Origin: Pseudomonas sp. LD120
GTDB lineage: Bacteria; Pseudomonadota; Gammaproteobacteria; Pseudomonadales; Pseudomonadaceae
Direction of reading: 5' to 3'
Assembly (NCBI RefSeq): GCF_009861525.1
Contig: NZ_WVHL01000003.1
Location: forward strand, 558,001-622,000
Length of the DNA: 64,000 bases
The notes under the pieces were generated by a model. The model was given only the letters and a program-made list of their open reading frames with translations, made no database searches and was not told the origin of the DNA. Shown here piece by piece: positions 18,017 through 26,269 of the stretch (the stretch's first letter is position 1; every line of letters starts with the position of its first letter). Both the position numbers and the translations under genes were made by a program.

Positions 18017-19330
18017 TCAGTTGGTTTGGGCCCCCTGGGCGATCCAGGCACCAATCAATTCACGTTCCTGTTGGGTCATTTGAGTGATGTTGCCCAGCGG
18101 CATGATCTGACTGGTGACGGCCTGGACCTGGATTCGCGCGGCTTGCAGGCGGATCTGTTCCGGGGTATCGAACATCACTCCGGCCGGAGCCGCGCTGAAC
18201 AGGGGGCTGGTGGGCTTGGCCGAATGGCAAACCGTGCAGCGCTCCTGGATCACGTTATGCACCTTGTCGAAGGATGGCCCGGCACGGGATGCCTGTGCCG
18301 GACTTGTCGTTGGAGCCGCCGGGGCTTCTGCGCTGGCTGGCGCCGCGGGTTTGGCGCCACCGCCCAGCGCGGTTTCCGGCAGGGGCTGGTACTCGATCTG
18401 GCCGGCGACCTTGGCTACTTCGGGGGCACTGGGAGCTGGCGTCGGACCCGTCACGTAAGCCAGGCAGATCATGCCCAGTGCTGCAACGGGCAGGGTCCAG
18501 GCGAACTTGTGGCTGTCATGCCGGGTGTTGAAGTAGTGACGTACCAGCACCGCCAGGACCGCGATCCCGGCCAGGATCAACCAGTTGTACTGGCTACCGT
18601 AGGTGCTCGGGAAGTGGTTGCTGATCATGATGAACAGCACCGGCAGGGTGAAGTAGTTGTTGTGACGCGAACGCAGCAGGCCCTTGGCCGGCAGGGTCGG
18701 GTCCGGTGTGCGGTTTTCTGCGATCGCCGCCACCAGTGCGCGCTGGGCCGGCATGATGATGCGGAACACGTTGCCCACCATGATGGTGCCGATGATCGCG
18801 CCCACATGCAGATAAGCGCCACGGCCGCTGAACACTTTGCTGAAGCCGTAAGCGGCGGCAATCAGCAGAACGAACAGAATGAAGCCGAGCAGGGCGGGTT
18901 TCTTGCCCAATGGCGAGTCGCAGAGGAAGTCGTAGATGAACCAGCCGGCAATCAACGCGCCGATACCGATGGCCACGCCTTCAGGACCCGTCAGGCCACT
19001 GCCGGGAGCCACCAGGTAGAGCATCGGGTTGTAGTAAAACACCAGGCACAGCAGGGCAATCCCCGACAGCCAGGTGAAGTAGGCCTCCCACTTGAACCAG
19101 TGCAGGTTCTCCGGCATCGAGGGCGGGGCCAGTTTGTATTTTTCCAGGTGATAGATACCGCCACCGTGAATCGCCCAGAGGTCGCCGGACAGGCCGTCCT
19201 TGGGGTTGACGCGATTGAGGTTGTTCTCCAGCCAGACGAAGTAGAACGATGCGCCGATCCAGGCCACACCAGTGATCATATGTACCCAACGCACGCTCAG
19301 GTTGAGCCATTCCAACAGATGTGCTTCCAC
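18017..19330 (-). CDS. puuD: Membrane-bound urate hydroxylase with cytochrome c domain
   Basis: The 437-residue protein has about eight membrane helices followed by a Pro/Ala-rich linker and a C-terminal cytochrome c domain with CTVCH at about residues 364-368. This layout is that of PuuD, which oxidises urate to 5-hydroxyisourate and passes electrons to the respiratory chain instead of making peroxide. It lies in the order puuE-uraD-alc-allA-puuD-permease, all on the minus strand. Confidence 0.93.
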   Translation of the reverse strand: MEAHLLEWLNLSVRWVHMITGVAWIGASFYFVWLENNLNRVNPKDGLSGDLWAIHGGGIYHLEKYKLAPPSMPENLHWFKWEAYFTWLSGIALLCLVFYYNPMLYLVAPGSGLTGPEGVAIGIGALIAGWFIYDFLCDSPLGKKPALLGFILFVLLIAAAYGFSKVFSGRGAYLHVGAIIGTIMVGNVFRIIMPAQRALVAAIAENRTPDPTLPAKGLLRSRHNNYFTLPVLFIMISNHFPSTYGSQYNWLILAGIAVLAVLVRHYFNTRHDSHKFAWTLPVAALGMICLAYVTGPTPAPSAPEVAKVAGQIEYQPLPETALGGGAKPAAPASAEAPAAPTTSPAQASRAGPSFDKVHNVIQERCTVCHSAKPTSPLFSAAPAGVMFDTPEQIRLQAARIQVQAVTSQIMPLGNITQMTQQERELIGAWIAQGAQTN

Positions 19331-19381
19331 AGTCTTTACCTCTTGCCTGTCACCCTTGTTGTCGGGTGATCAGACCTTCTC

Positions 19382-19885
19382 TTATTGGTGGGGGGCGAGG
19401 ATCAAACACTCATCCTCTTTGAAGAAATGCTCATCGCAGTTATTGCCTTTGCCACTGCGATCAACCACCAGGAAGTCATCCCGCTTTTCGATCGTCAGCA
19501 CCGGGTGGTGCCAGACGCCGCGATGGTAATTGATGCCCTGCCTGCCATTACTGACGAAGGCGCGGACCAAGCCTGATACAGGTTCATCGCCAAGTGGCGC
19601 GACCACGATCAGAAAGGGGTTGCCGAGCAGCGGAATGAAGGCCTGGCTACCCAGCGGATGGCGTTCCAGCATGCGGATGGTCAATGGCATTTCCAGCGCG
19701 TCGGCGCGGAAGATGCTGATGATCGCCTGGTCCTCCGGCTGGGCGGTTTCAACCGTTGCCAGGCGGTGGAAGCGCATGGTCGAACCGTTGTTGATCATGA
19801 AGTGATCACTGCCGTCGGTTTCGATCACGTCACCGAATGGGGCAAAGGCTTCTTTGGTCAGAGGTTCAATCACTAATGTGCGCAT
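19382..19885 (-). CDS. allA: Ureidoglycolate lyase
   Basis: The 167-residue cupin-like enzyme cleaves ureidoglycolate to glyoxylate and urea. The N-terminal segment EPLTKEAFAPFGDVIE and the INYHRGVWHHPVL motif are typical of AllA. The ATG at 19885 is chosen over 19930 because it gives the family N-terminus (MRTLVIEPL). It lies between puuD and alc, all same strand. Confidence 0.94.
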   Translation of the reverse strand: MRTLVIEPLTKEAFAPFGDVIETDGSDHFMINNGSTMRFHRLATVETAQPEDQAIISIFRADALEMPLTIRMLERHPLGSQAFIPLLGNPFLIVVAPLGDEPVSGLVRAFVSNGRQGINYHRGVWHHPVLTIEKRDDFLVVDRSGKGNNCDEHFFKEDECLILAPHQ

Positions 19886-19926
19886 GCTGTTCTTCTTATC
19901 TTGAGTGTGTTTTGTCTGTTTTGCGG

Positions 19927-19976
19927 TCATCGCGAGCCAGCTTGCTCCAACAGGTGCGGGCTGGCCTGCGATGGGG
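19927..19976. repeat. REP-like extragenic element between alc and allA
   Basis: The segment contains CGCGAGCCAGCTTGCTCC and GGCCTGCGATGGGG, matching the familiar Pseudomonas extragenic repeat with its GCGAGC/GCTTGC core. It lies just after the alc stop. Confidence 0.6.
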
Positions 19977-19982
19977 GACGTC

Positions 19983-20978
19983 CTATTTCACGATCTTGCC
20001 CAAAAGGCGCAAGCGGCTGACGCCACCGTCCGGAAACACGTTCAGGCGGATGTGGGTGATCGGACCCAGAGCTGTGATCTGTTCGGTAAAGGTGTGTTCG
20101 GTGTGCATTTCCAACTTCTGGCTGGGCAAGAGTTCGCGCCAGAACAGGCTTTGGGTTTCGATCTGGCTGTCGGTGCCACCTTTGACGAACGCGCCCTGGA
20201 TCGAGCAACTGTCCGGGTAGTTGCCCTTGAAGTGCAGGGTGTCGACGATGATCTTCTCGATTTCGCCGGCGTGGCCCAGGGCGACGATCACCCAGTCATT
20301 GCCGGGAGTGCGACGGCGGGCCGTTTCCCAGCCGTCGCCCATGTTGATGCCGCGGCCCGGGTTGAGGAGGTTGCCCATGCGTCCGAAGTGTTCGTCGGAA
20401 CAGGCCAGGGCACGACCGCCGTTAAGGGCCGCAGCCAGGTCGACTTGTTCGTTGTCACCGATGGCCGACCAGTCGCGGTACGGCGTACCGTAGACCCGCA
20501 GGCGCGCTACACCGCCATCCGGATAGATATTGAAGCGCAGGTGACTGAAGGGCTGGTCGTTGTTGATCTCATGGTAGTGGTGGCTGTTGCCTTGCAACTC
20601 GACAGCCGACAGTACTTCGATCCACTGGGTGTCTTCAGTGGGCTCGCCTTCAGCCAGGAAGCAGGCTTCCAGGGACGCCGATGGCGGGAAGTTGCCGGTG
20701 AAGAACGAGGTGTCGATGTCCACGCCCTTGATCGAGCCCGGCACGCCCAGGCGGATCACCGCGCTGTCGTAGCCTTCAAAGCGCTTGCGGCGTGACTCCC
20801 AGCCGTCCATCCACTTGCCGTTGTCATCGAATACACCCTCCTTCCACACAGCCGGGCTCGGCTGGAACAGGCGGTTCGCGTCAGCGAACCAGTCGTCGGT
20901 GACCGAGATGATCTTGGTGCCCAGGCGCGCGTCGGCCAGGTTGACGAACTTCTCGAAAGGGACGGCGTAAGCTTTCAT
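19983..20978 (-). CDS. alc: Allantoicase
   Basis: The 331-residue enzyme hydrolyses allantoate to ureidoglycolate and urea. It has the two-repeat jelly-roll layout of the family: each half carries [11 protein letters not shown] or GVARLRVYG strands and WxxxRRR segments ([12 protein letters not shown] near 73, DGWETARRR near 233). The start at 20978 ([10 protein letters not shown]) gives the usual length. It lies between uraD and allA. Confidence 0.95.
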   Translation of the reverse strand: MKAYAVPFEKFVNLADARLGTKIISVTDDWFADANRLFQPSPAVWKEGVFDDNGKWMDGWESRRKRFEGYDSAVIRLGVPGSIKGVDIDTSFFTGNFPPSASLEACFLAEGEPTEDTQWIEVLSAVELQGNSHHYHEINNDQPFSHLRFNIYPDGGVARLRVYGTPYRDWSAIGDNEQVDLAAALNGGRALACSDEHFGRMGNLLNPGRGINMGDGWETARRRTPGNDWVIVALGHAGEIEKIIVDTLHFKGNYPDSCSIQGAFVKGGTDSQIETQSLFWRELLPSQKLEMHTEHTFTEQITALGPITHIRLNVFPDGGVSRLRLLGKIVK

Positions 20979-21085
20979 TCTTATTGTCTGCCTTGAAATA
21001 GGTGGCTGGGGATGCGCGCAGAACTGGAGTAGCACGGGGGCGGGGGCATCCAGGTTCTTGCGGGACGATCCTCAGGAACGGGTCG

Positions 21086-21601
21086 CTACAGGGTCAGCAA
21101 TCTGAATAATGCGATCTTGTTGATCTCTGCCAGCGCGCACTTGAACTCGGTGTCTACCGAGTTGTGGATACGGGTTTCGAACGCGGCGAGAATCTGGTGC
21201 CGGTTGCTGCCTTTCACCGCCATGATGAAGGGAAACTCGAACTTGGCCTTGTAGGCATCGTTCAGCTCGGTGAAGCGCTGGAACTCTTCGGCCGTGCATT
21301 GGTGAATGCCGGCACCGGCCTGTTCGTTGCTGCTGGCTTCGGTCAACTGGCCCTGGACGGCGGCTTTGCCGGCCAGGTCCGGGTGGGCGTTGATCAGGGC
21401 CAACTGGCTGGCGTGATCGGCGCTCAGCAGGATATCGCTCATGCGTTGGTGCAGGCCTTCGATCTGGTCGACTGAGGCGTCGAGGCCCAGGTCGTAGGCC
21501 TTTTCAGCTACCCATGGCGAATGTTCGTAAATATCGGCGAAGGCTTGGACGAATGCCTCGCGGGTCAGGGTCGAGGGTTTGAGGCTCTGGAAAGCAGTCA
21601 T
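21086..21601 (-). CDS. uraD: OHCU decarboxylase
   Basis: The 171-residue enzyme converts 2-oxo-4-hydroxy-4-carboxy-5-ureidoimidazoline to S-allantoin. The HPDLAGKAA motif (His about residue 73) and the C-terminal FPFIMAVKG stretch are diagnostic. Its ATG overlaps the puuE stop as ATGA, so translation is coupled. This fixes the start at 21601, not 21670. Confidence 0.95.
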   Translation of the reverse strand: MTAFQSLKPSTLTREAFVQAFADIYEHSPWVAEKAYDLGLDASVDQIEGLHQRMSDILLSADHASQLALINAHPDLAGKAAVQGQLTEASSNEQAGAGIHQCTAEEFQRFTELNDAYKAKFEFPFIMAVKGSNRHQILAAFETRIHNSVDTEFKCALAEINKIALFRLLTL

Positions 21602-22524
21602 TTCGCCGCTCCCTGATAAGGATGGGTCTGTTGCCAGTGGCGGGCGATATCGACACGACGGGTAAACCACACCTGTTCATGGCCTTTGACGTATTCGATG
21701 AAGCGCTTGAGGGATGCCAGGCGGGCCGGGCGACCGATCAGTCGACAGTGCAGGCCGATGGAAAGCATCTTCGGTGCCTCGGCGCCTTCAGCGTAGAGCA
21801 CATCGAAGGCATCTTTGAGGTAATGGAAGAAGTCGTCGCCCTTGTTGAAGCCCTGGACCTGAGTGAAACGCATGTCGTTGGTATCCAGGGTGTAGGGGAT
21901 GACCAGATGCGCCTTGCCGGTGGGGTTGTTGGGTTCCCAGTAGGGCAGGTCGTCGTCGTAGGTATCGCAGTCATAGAGGAAGCCGCCTTCCTCCATTACC
22001 AGGCGTCGGGTGTTCGGACCGGTACGGCCGGTGTACCAGCCCAGTGGGCGCTCACCGGTGATTTCGGTAAGGATGCGGATCGCCTCGAGCATGTGCTCGC
22101 GTTCCTGGGCTTCGTCCATGTACTGGTAGTCGATCCAGCGGTAGCCGTGGCTGCAGATCTCATGGCCGGCCTCGACCATGGCGCGGATCACGTCCGGATG
22201 ACGCTGAGCAGCCATGGCTACGGCAAAGATGGTCAGCGGAATGTCGAATTCCTTGAACAGCTTGAGGATCCGCCAGACGCCGGCGCGGCTGCCATACTCG
22301 TACAGCGACTCCATGCTCATGTTGCGCTCGCCCTGTAGCGGTTGCGCCGAGACCATTTCAGAAAGGAAGGCTTCCGATTCCTTGTCGCCATGAAGAATGT
22401 TGCGTTCGCCACCCTCTTCGTAATTGAGCACGAACGACAGGGCGACGCGGGCGTTGCCCGGCCAGTGAGGATGAGGAGGGTTGGGGCCGTAACCGATCAG
22501 GTCGCGAGGGTAGTCAGCGCTCAC
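21598..22524 (-). CDS. puuE: Allantoinase of the polysaccharide deacetylase type
   Basis: The 308-residue enzyme hydrolyses allantoin to allantoate. It belongs to the carbohydrate esterase 4 fold rather than the amidohydrolase allantoinases. Motifs seen are SHGYRWIDY, GWYTGRTGPNTRRL and LHCRLIGRPARL. It is the first gene of the minus-strand purine operon, overlaps uraD by 4 bases, and is preceded by a TTGTATACAA palindrome. Confidence 0.95.
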   Translation of the reverse strand: MSADYPRDLIGYGPNPPHPHWPGNARVALSFVLNYEEGGERNILHGDKESEAFLSEMVSAQPLQGERNMSMESLYEYGSRAGVWRILKLFKEFDIPLTIFAVAMAAQRHPDVIRAMVEAGHEICSHGYRWIDYQYMDEAQEREHMLEAIRILTEITGERPLGWYTGRTGPNTRRLVMEEGGFLYDCDTYDDDLPYWEPNNPTGKAHLVIPYTLDTNDMRFTQVQGFNKGDDFFHYLKDAFDVLYAEGAEAPKMLSIGLHCRLIGRPARLASLKRFIEYVKGHEQVWFTRRVDIARHWQQTHPYQGAAK

Positions 22525-22609
22525 TGCAGTCTTCCTTCTTGTTCGTGAAAACGGTGGCGTGGCGGGACCTGAGCCAGGAAGTCAGGTGGGCGTCACTGCG
22601 ATGGGCTGA

Positions 22610-22619
22610 TTGTATACAA
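22610..22619. promoter_or_regulatory. Candidate purine-regulon operator upstream of puuE
   Basis: TTGTATACAA is a perfect palindrome about 86 bp upstream of puuE. The same core occurs upstream of azgA (25594-25605), and a variant lies before hiuH (22804-22815). The form is typical of FadR-type GntR operators. The rest of 22525-22945 shows no gene. Confidence 0.55.
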
Positions 22620-22803
22620 GTTTGCATTCGCTTTGTAAGCCTGATTTTTTGCATTTTTGCGCAGTCATTACAACGTACTGTCACTGCAAGAAACTTGCCT
22701 GGATGGTCAGTTAATGAGTGCTAAGTCATCTAGCGCCATGGTATTGAAGCCAGTCGAAGGGGCTCCTTGGGGACTTCGGGTGAGTAAATATTTATCGTTA
22801 TTA

Positions 22804-22815
22804 TTGTGTACAATT
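22804..22815. promoter_or_regulatory. Candidate purine-regulon operator upstream of hiuH
   Basis: ATTGTGTACAAT keeps perfect outer arms (ATTGT/ACAAT) with an imperfect centre. It lies about 130 bp before hiuH in an AT-rich stretch that could hold its promoter. Confidence 0.45.
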
Positions 22816-22945
22816 TTTTTTGAAAATGTCTTAATCATGACCTGATCGCAGCCTTTCATTCGCTGAAGCGCTGCGGCCCCTATCAATCACTGACTCTGGG
22901 AGGCGCGAGGCCTGAGCGCTCGGCTGCGACAGGCACGCAGAATCA

Positions 22946-23299
22946 ATGGGACGTTTGACTACTCACGTTTTGGATGCCGCACATGGCTGCCCCGGCAGCG
23001 CTATCAAGGTCGAGCTGTATCGGGTTGAGGGGGCGCAGTTGGAGTTGGTTGCCAGCGCCCTGACCAACAACGATGGCCGCTGCGATGCGCCGCTGCTGCA
23101 GGGTGATGACTACCGTTCCGGTGTCTATCAATTGCATTTCCATGCTGGCGACTACTACCGCGCCCGGGGTGTACAACTGCCGCAACCGGCCTTCCTTGAC
23201 GTGGTGGTGTTGCGATTCGGTATCAGTGCCGAGCAGGAGCATTACCACGTGCCGTTGTTGATCTCGCCCTACAGCTATTCGACCTACAGAGGAAGCTAG
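22946..23299 (+). CDS. hiuH: 5-hydroxyisourate hydrolase (transthyretin-like)
   Basis: The 117-residue enzyme turns the PuuD product 5-hydroxyisourate into OHCU. It has LTTHVLDAAHG at the N-terminus (His7), a central Arg, and ends in the family signature YRGS. It is divergent from puuE, with two operator-like palindromes between them. Full length, with a T-rich terminator downstream. Confidence 0.96.
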   Translation: MGRLTTHVLDAAHGCPGSAIKVELYRVEGAQLELVASALTNNDGRCDAPLLQGDDYRSGVYQLHFHAGDYYRARGVQLPQPAFLDVVVLRFGISAEQEHYHVPLLISPYSYSTYRGS

Positions 23300-23343
23300 G
23301 ACTTTCCCCCAAGAATCCTGCGCAAATAGCTTCTTTGGTCCTT

Positions 23344-23369
23344 GCCCGCTCACACTGCGGGCTTTTTTT
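23344..23369 (+). terminator. Terminator after hiuH
   Basis: GCCCGC (23344-23349) pairs with GCGGGC (23357-23362), followed by seven T. Confidence 0.8.
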
Positions 23370-23439
23370 CGCCTGTTGATTGTATTGGGCCGCAAGTCGG
23401 CTCCAGCGGCCGTAGGTTTGCTGGCAGCGCTGTAACGAC

Positions 23440-24046
23440 TCATCCGGGAATCAGCCCCAGTGCTGCTGAGCACTCCGGCACTGATGCGATTGAACCAGTT
23501 TGGCCCTTGCCGCTACGCAGGTAGCGCGCCGCGCTGAGGCCGTAGGCCAGCTTGCAGACGAGGTCCAGCAAGGGCCAGGTGGCGCTCATGATCAGTAACT
23601 GTGGCAGGAGTGGCTGCTGGGCACTAAGGAGCGGCGGCAGGAATGCGGCGAAAAACAAAATACCCTCCGGATTGCTGGCGCCGAGGACAAAAGCGCGCCC
23701 GAACAGTGCGCGAAAGCGCGGTTTCGGTGCGGCTTCCGGCACAACCGCGCTGTCAGATGGTTGCCGAGGTTGCGCTAGCTCTGCCAGGCGAGGCAGAACC
23801 AATAGAGGGCGCCGACAATCCTCTGTGCGTTGGACAGTCGTTCCGATGCCCGCAATGGTGCCCCTGGCCCAGTTCCGAAGCGATCAATAGGCAGATCGAG
23901 GCCAATGCTCCGCCGAGAACCGCCGGAGACCAACGGCACAGGCCCTAGTTCAAGCTGTTGCTGATCATCAATAACGGCAAGGGGCCCGGAATCAGGATCA
24001 CCACCAGCGCAGCGCCACTGAACAACAGGCAGGTTTCCAGGCTCAT
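23440..24046 (-). pseudogene. Decayed LysE/RhtB-family exporter
   Basis: Read from the minus strand, pieces of a LysE-type exporter appear in different frames. The N-terminus (MSLETCLLFSGAALVVILIP from 24046) meets a stop after ISNSLN. Then come GGALASICLLIASELGQG in one frame, IVGALYWFCLAWQS in another, and NPEGILFFAAFLPPLL with a hydrophobic end in a third. At least two frameshifts and a stop break the gene, so no full transporter can be made. It lies between hiuH and azgA. Sequencing error is possible but would need several events. Confidence 0.75.
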
Positions 24047-24065
24047 CACACCCGCCATCTGCACA

Positions 24066-24091
24066 AAAGCCCCATCCGATCGCATGGGGCG
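24066..24091 (-). terminator. Terminator after azgA
   Basis: On the minus strand GCCCCAT and ATGGGGC (24085-24091 and 24070-24076) pair around 8 bases, followed by TTTTG, about 18 bases after the azgA stop. Confidence 0.7.
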
Positions 24092-24108
24092 GTTGAAACA
24101 GCTCGGGT

Positions 24109-25458
24109 TTACAAGAAAATGAACTTGGCGATGAAGATTGCGCACAGTACGTACAGGCTGATGGAGATTTCCTTGTGTTTACCCGTTCCGGCCTTCAGCA
24201 CCACGTAGGTGATGAAGCCCAGGGCGATACCGTCGGCGACGGAAAAGGTCAGGGGCATCATGATCGCCGTGACAATCGCCGGAATGCTGTCGGTAGCTTC
24301 GTCCCAATTGATGTGGGCCATGCCGCCCATCATCAGCATCGCTACATAGATCAAGGCTCCGGCAGTGGCGTAGGCAGGGATCATGCCCGCCAGCGGAGCG
24401 AAGAACATGGCGGCAATGAACAGCACGCCTACAGTCACGGCGGTAAGGCCCGTGCGACCACCTGCCGCCACACCAGCGGCACTTTCGACGTAACTGGTCA
24501 CCGGCGGTACGCCTACCACTGCGCCAAAAACGCTGGAGGCGCTGTCGGCCTTGAGGGCCCGGGAAAGGTTTTCGATCTTGCCGTCGGGGTTAACCAGGCC
24601 GGCCCGCTGGGCCACGCCCATCAGGGTGCCGGCGGTGTCGAACATGTGCACGAAGAGAAAAGCCAGGACCACGCTGATCATGCTGACGTTGAACACACCG
24701 GCAATGTCCATCGCCATCCAGGTTGGTGCCAGGCTCGGAGGGGCTGAAAGAATACCGTTGTAGTGCACCAGGTCCAGGCCCCAGCCGGCCAAGGTAACGG
24801 CAATGATGCTGATCAGGATTGCGCCGAACACTCGGTGGTAGCTGAGCACCGCGATCATCAGAAAACAGATGGCTGCCAGCAGCGGACCGGGCTCGCGCAG
24901 AGAGCCAAGCTTGATCAAGGTGGCCGGGCTGTCGACGATGATACCGGCGGTCTTCAGCCCGATCAGGCCAAGAAACAGCCCAACCCCGGCACCCATGGCG
25001 AAGCGCAGGCTCAGCGGAATGCTGTTGAGCAGCCACTCGCGAACCCGCGATAAGGTCAAGATCATGAACAGCACGCCGGAAATGAACACCGCACCGAGGG
25101 CGGTTTCCCAGTTGTAGCCCATGGTGCCAACCACGGTGTAAGTGAAGAACGCATTCAGCCCCATGCCCGGAGCCAGGCCTACCGGCCAGTTGGCGTATAG
25201 ACCCATCAGCAGACAGCCCAAGGCCGCAGCGATGCAGGTGGCGACGAACGCCGCGCCATGATCGATACCTGCGTCGGCCATGATATTGGGATTGACGAAG
25301 ATGATGTAAGCCATGGTGATAAAGGTTGTCAGACCCGCAATCAGCTCGGTCTTCACCGTGGTGCCATGCAGCCTGAGTTTGAAGATGCGTTCCAGCCAGC
25401 CGCTGTTTAGCGAGGGCGAGAGGTTCAGCGGAGAGGCTTCGGATTTGCGGCTTTCCAC
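24109..25458 (-). CDS. AzgA-type purine permease
   Basis: The 449-residue inner-membrane carrier belongs to the AzgA branch of NCS2-like permeases, which import adenine, guanine or hypoxanthine. Family marks include TELIAGLTTFITMAYIIFVN, APGMGLNAFF and VVGVPPVTSYVESAAG. The start is GTG at 25458, with GAGGAG upstream. A 12-base palindrome of the puuE type lies 136 bp upstream, which links it to the purine regulon. Confidence 0.92.
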   Translation of the reverse strand: MESRKSEASPLNLSPSLNSGWLERIFKLRLHGTTVKTELIAGLTTFITMAYIIFVNPNIMADAGIDHGAAFVATCIAAALGCLLMGLYANWPVGLAPGMGLNAFFTYTVVGTMGYNWETALGAVFISGVLFMILTLSRVREWLLNSIPLSLRFAMGAGVGLFLGLIGLKTAGIIVDSPATLIKLGSLREPGPLLAAICFLMIAVLSYHRVFGAILISIIAVTLAGWGLDLVHYNGILSAPPSLAPTWMAMDIAGVFNVSMISVVLAFLFVHMFDTAGTLMGVAQRAGLVNPDGKIENLSRALKADSASSVFGAVVGVPPVTSYVESAAGVAAGGRTGLTAVTVGVLFIAAMFFAPLAGMIPAYATAGALIYVAMLMMGGMAHINWDEATDSIPAIVTAIMMPLTFSVADGIALGFITYVVLKAGTGKHKEISISLYVLCAIFIAKFIFL

Positions 25459-25593
25459 GGCGAGTACTCCTCAAGAGTTTTATTGTTTTTCAGAGTCGGG
25501 CACGAGAGGGTGGGCGGCGGCTCTGTGAGGCAGGCAAGGCTAGCGGGCTTTATTGACCTTTAAGTCAAGAAATCGCACGTGGCGAATTATGCT

Positions 25594-25605
25594 TTTGTAT
25601 ACAAA
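25594..25605. promoter_or_regulatory. Candidate purine-regulon operator upstream of azgA
   Basis: TTTGTATACAAA is a perfect 12-base palindrome that contains the TTGTATACAA found before puuE. It lies in the AT-rich gap between the MarR gene and azgA. Confidence 0.6.
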
Positions 25606-25743
25606 GAAAGCAAATAATGTTTTTGCTTTTGTGTGCGAAAAGTCTGATCGCATGGCTATATCGCACCCCAGTTGGAAGGTGCTGGAGGCGCGATGGCCGA
25701 GCATTTTTGAGCGGCGCCAATTGCTTGGGCGTTGCGATGGGGA

Positions 25744-26187
25744 TTAATCCTCGCTGGGCTTGCCTGCCAGGGCCTGGTTCACCGCGAGCCAGCCATTGAC
25801 CGCACTTTCTCCGGCTTCAGCGAAGGCTCGCTGCAGCAATTTGACCTGTTCGCGGCGCAGGGTCTGCTCAAAGCGCGCGCCGTCGATGGTCAACTCCAGC
25901 AGGCGTTTACGTTTGTCGCTGGCTGGTGCAACGCTGTCCACCAGGTGCATTTCCATGAGTTGGCGCAGCGGCGTGTTCAGCGCCTGCTTGCTGACGCCCA
26001 GCAAGCTGAGTAGTTCTTTCACGCTCAGGCCGGGATAGCGGGCGATAAAAAAAACGATGCGTTGGTGCACGCGGCTCAAGCCTCGGCGTTCGAGCATTTC
26101 GTCGGCTTTGGCGGTAAAGGCCTGATAGCCAAAGAAGAAGGCTTCCATGGCGACTTGCTGTGCAGTCTGTTTTTTAAGGTCAAGCAT
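25744..26187 (-). CDS. MarR-family transcriptional regulator
   Basis: The 147-residue protein has the MarR winged helix (about 35-110): LSRVHQRIVFFIARYPGLSV, then LLGVSKQALNTPLRQL and the wing with SDKRKRLLEL. It would act as a dimer. It is divergent from a PLP aminotransferase and probably controls it and itself, because a 21-base element with MarR-like symmetry occurs twice in the 82 bp between them. The start at 26187 (MLDLKKQ) lies inside one copy. The longer frame to 26595 overlaps the aminotransferase and is rejected. Confidence 0.88.
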   Translation of the reverse strand: MLDLKKQTAQQVAMEAFFFGYQAFTAKADEMLERRGLSRVHQRIVFFIARYPGLSVKELLSLLGVSKQALNTPLRQLMEMHLVDSVAPASDKRKRLLELTIDGARFEQTLRREQVKLLQRAFAEAGESAVNGWLAVNQALAGKPSED

Positions 26188-26199
26188 GTTGACGTATCT
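26179..26199. promoter_or_regulatory. Candidate MarR operator, copy 1
   Basis: GTCAA-N5-TTGAC followed by GTATCT. It overlaps the start codon of the MarR gene. A second copy at 26221-26241 shares TCAAG...TTGACGTAT. Confidence 0.55.
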
Positions 26200-26220
26200 G
26201 TGAGGGGCGGCGTAATTTCG

Positions 26221-26241
26221 ATCAAGTAGTTTGACGTATTT
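26221..26241. promoter_or_regulatory. Candidate MarR operator, copy 2
   Basis: ATCAA-N5-TTGAC followed by GTATTT, exactly 42 bp (about four helical turns) from copy 1 and 28 bp before the aminotransferase ATG. The equal phasing favours two dimers on the same face of the helix. Confidence 0.55.
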
Positions 26242-26269
26242 CCTTCGACCTTCGCTAGCGGTGATCTCC

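Noticed and set aside
22657..22845. Short frames between puuE and hiuH
   Set aside because: No ribosome site or recognisable protein; the stretch is better read as the control region.
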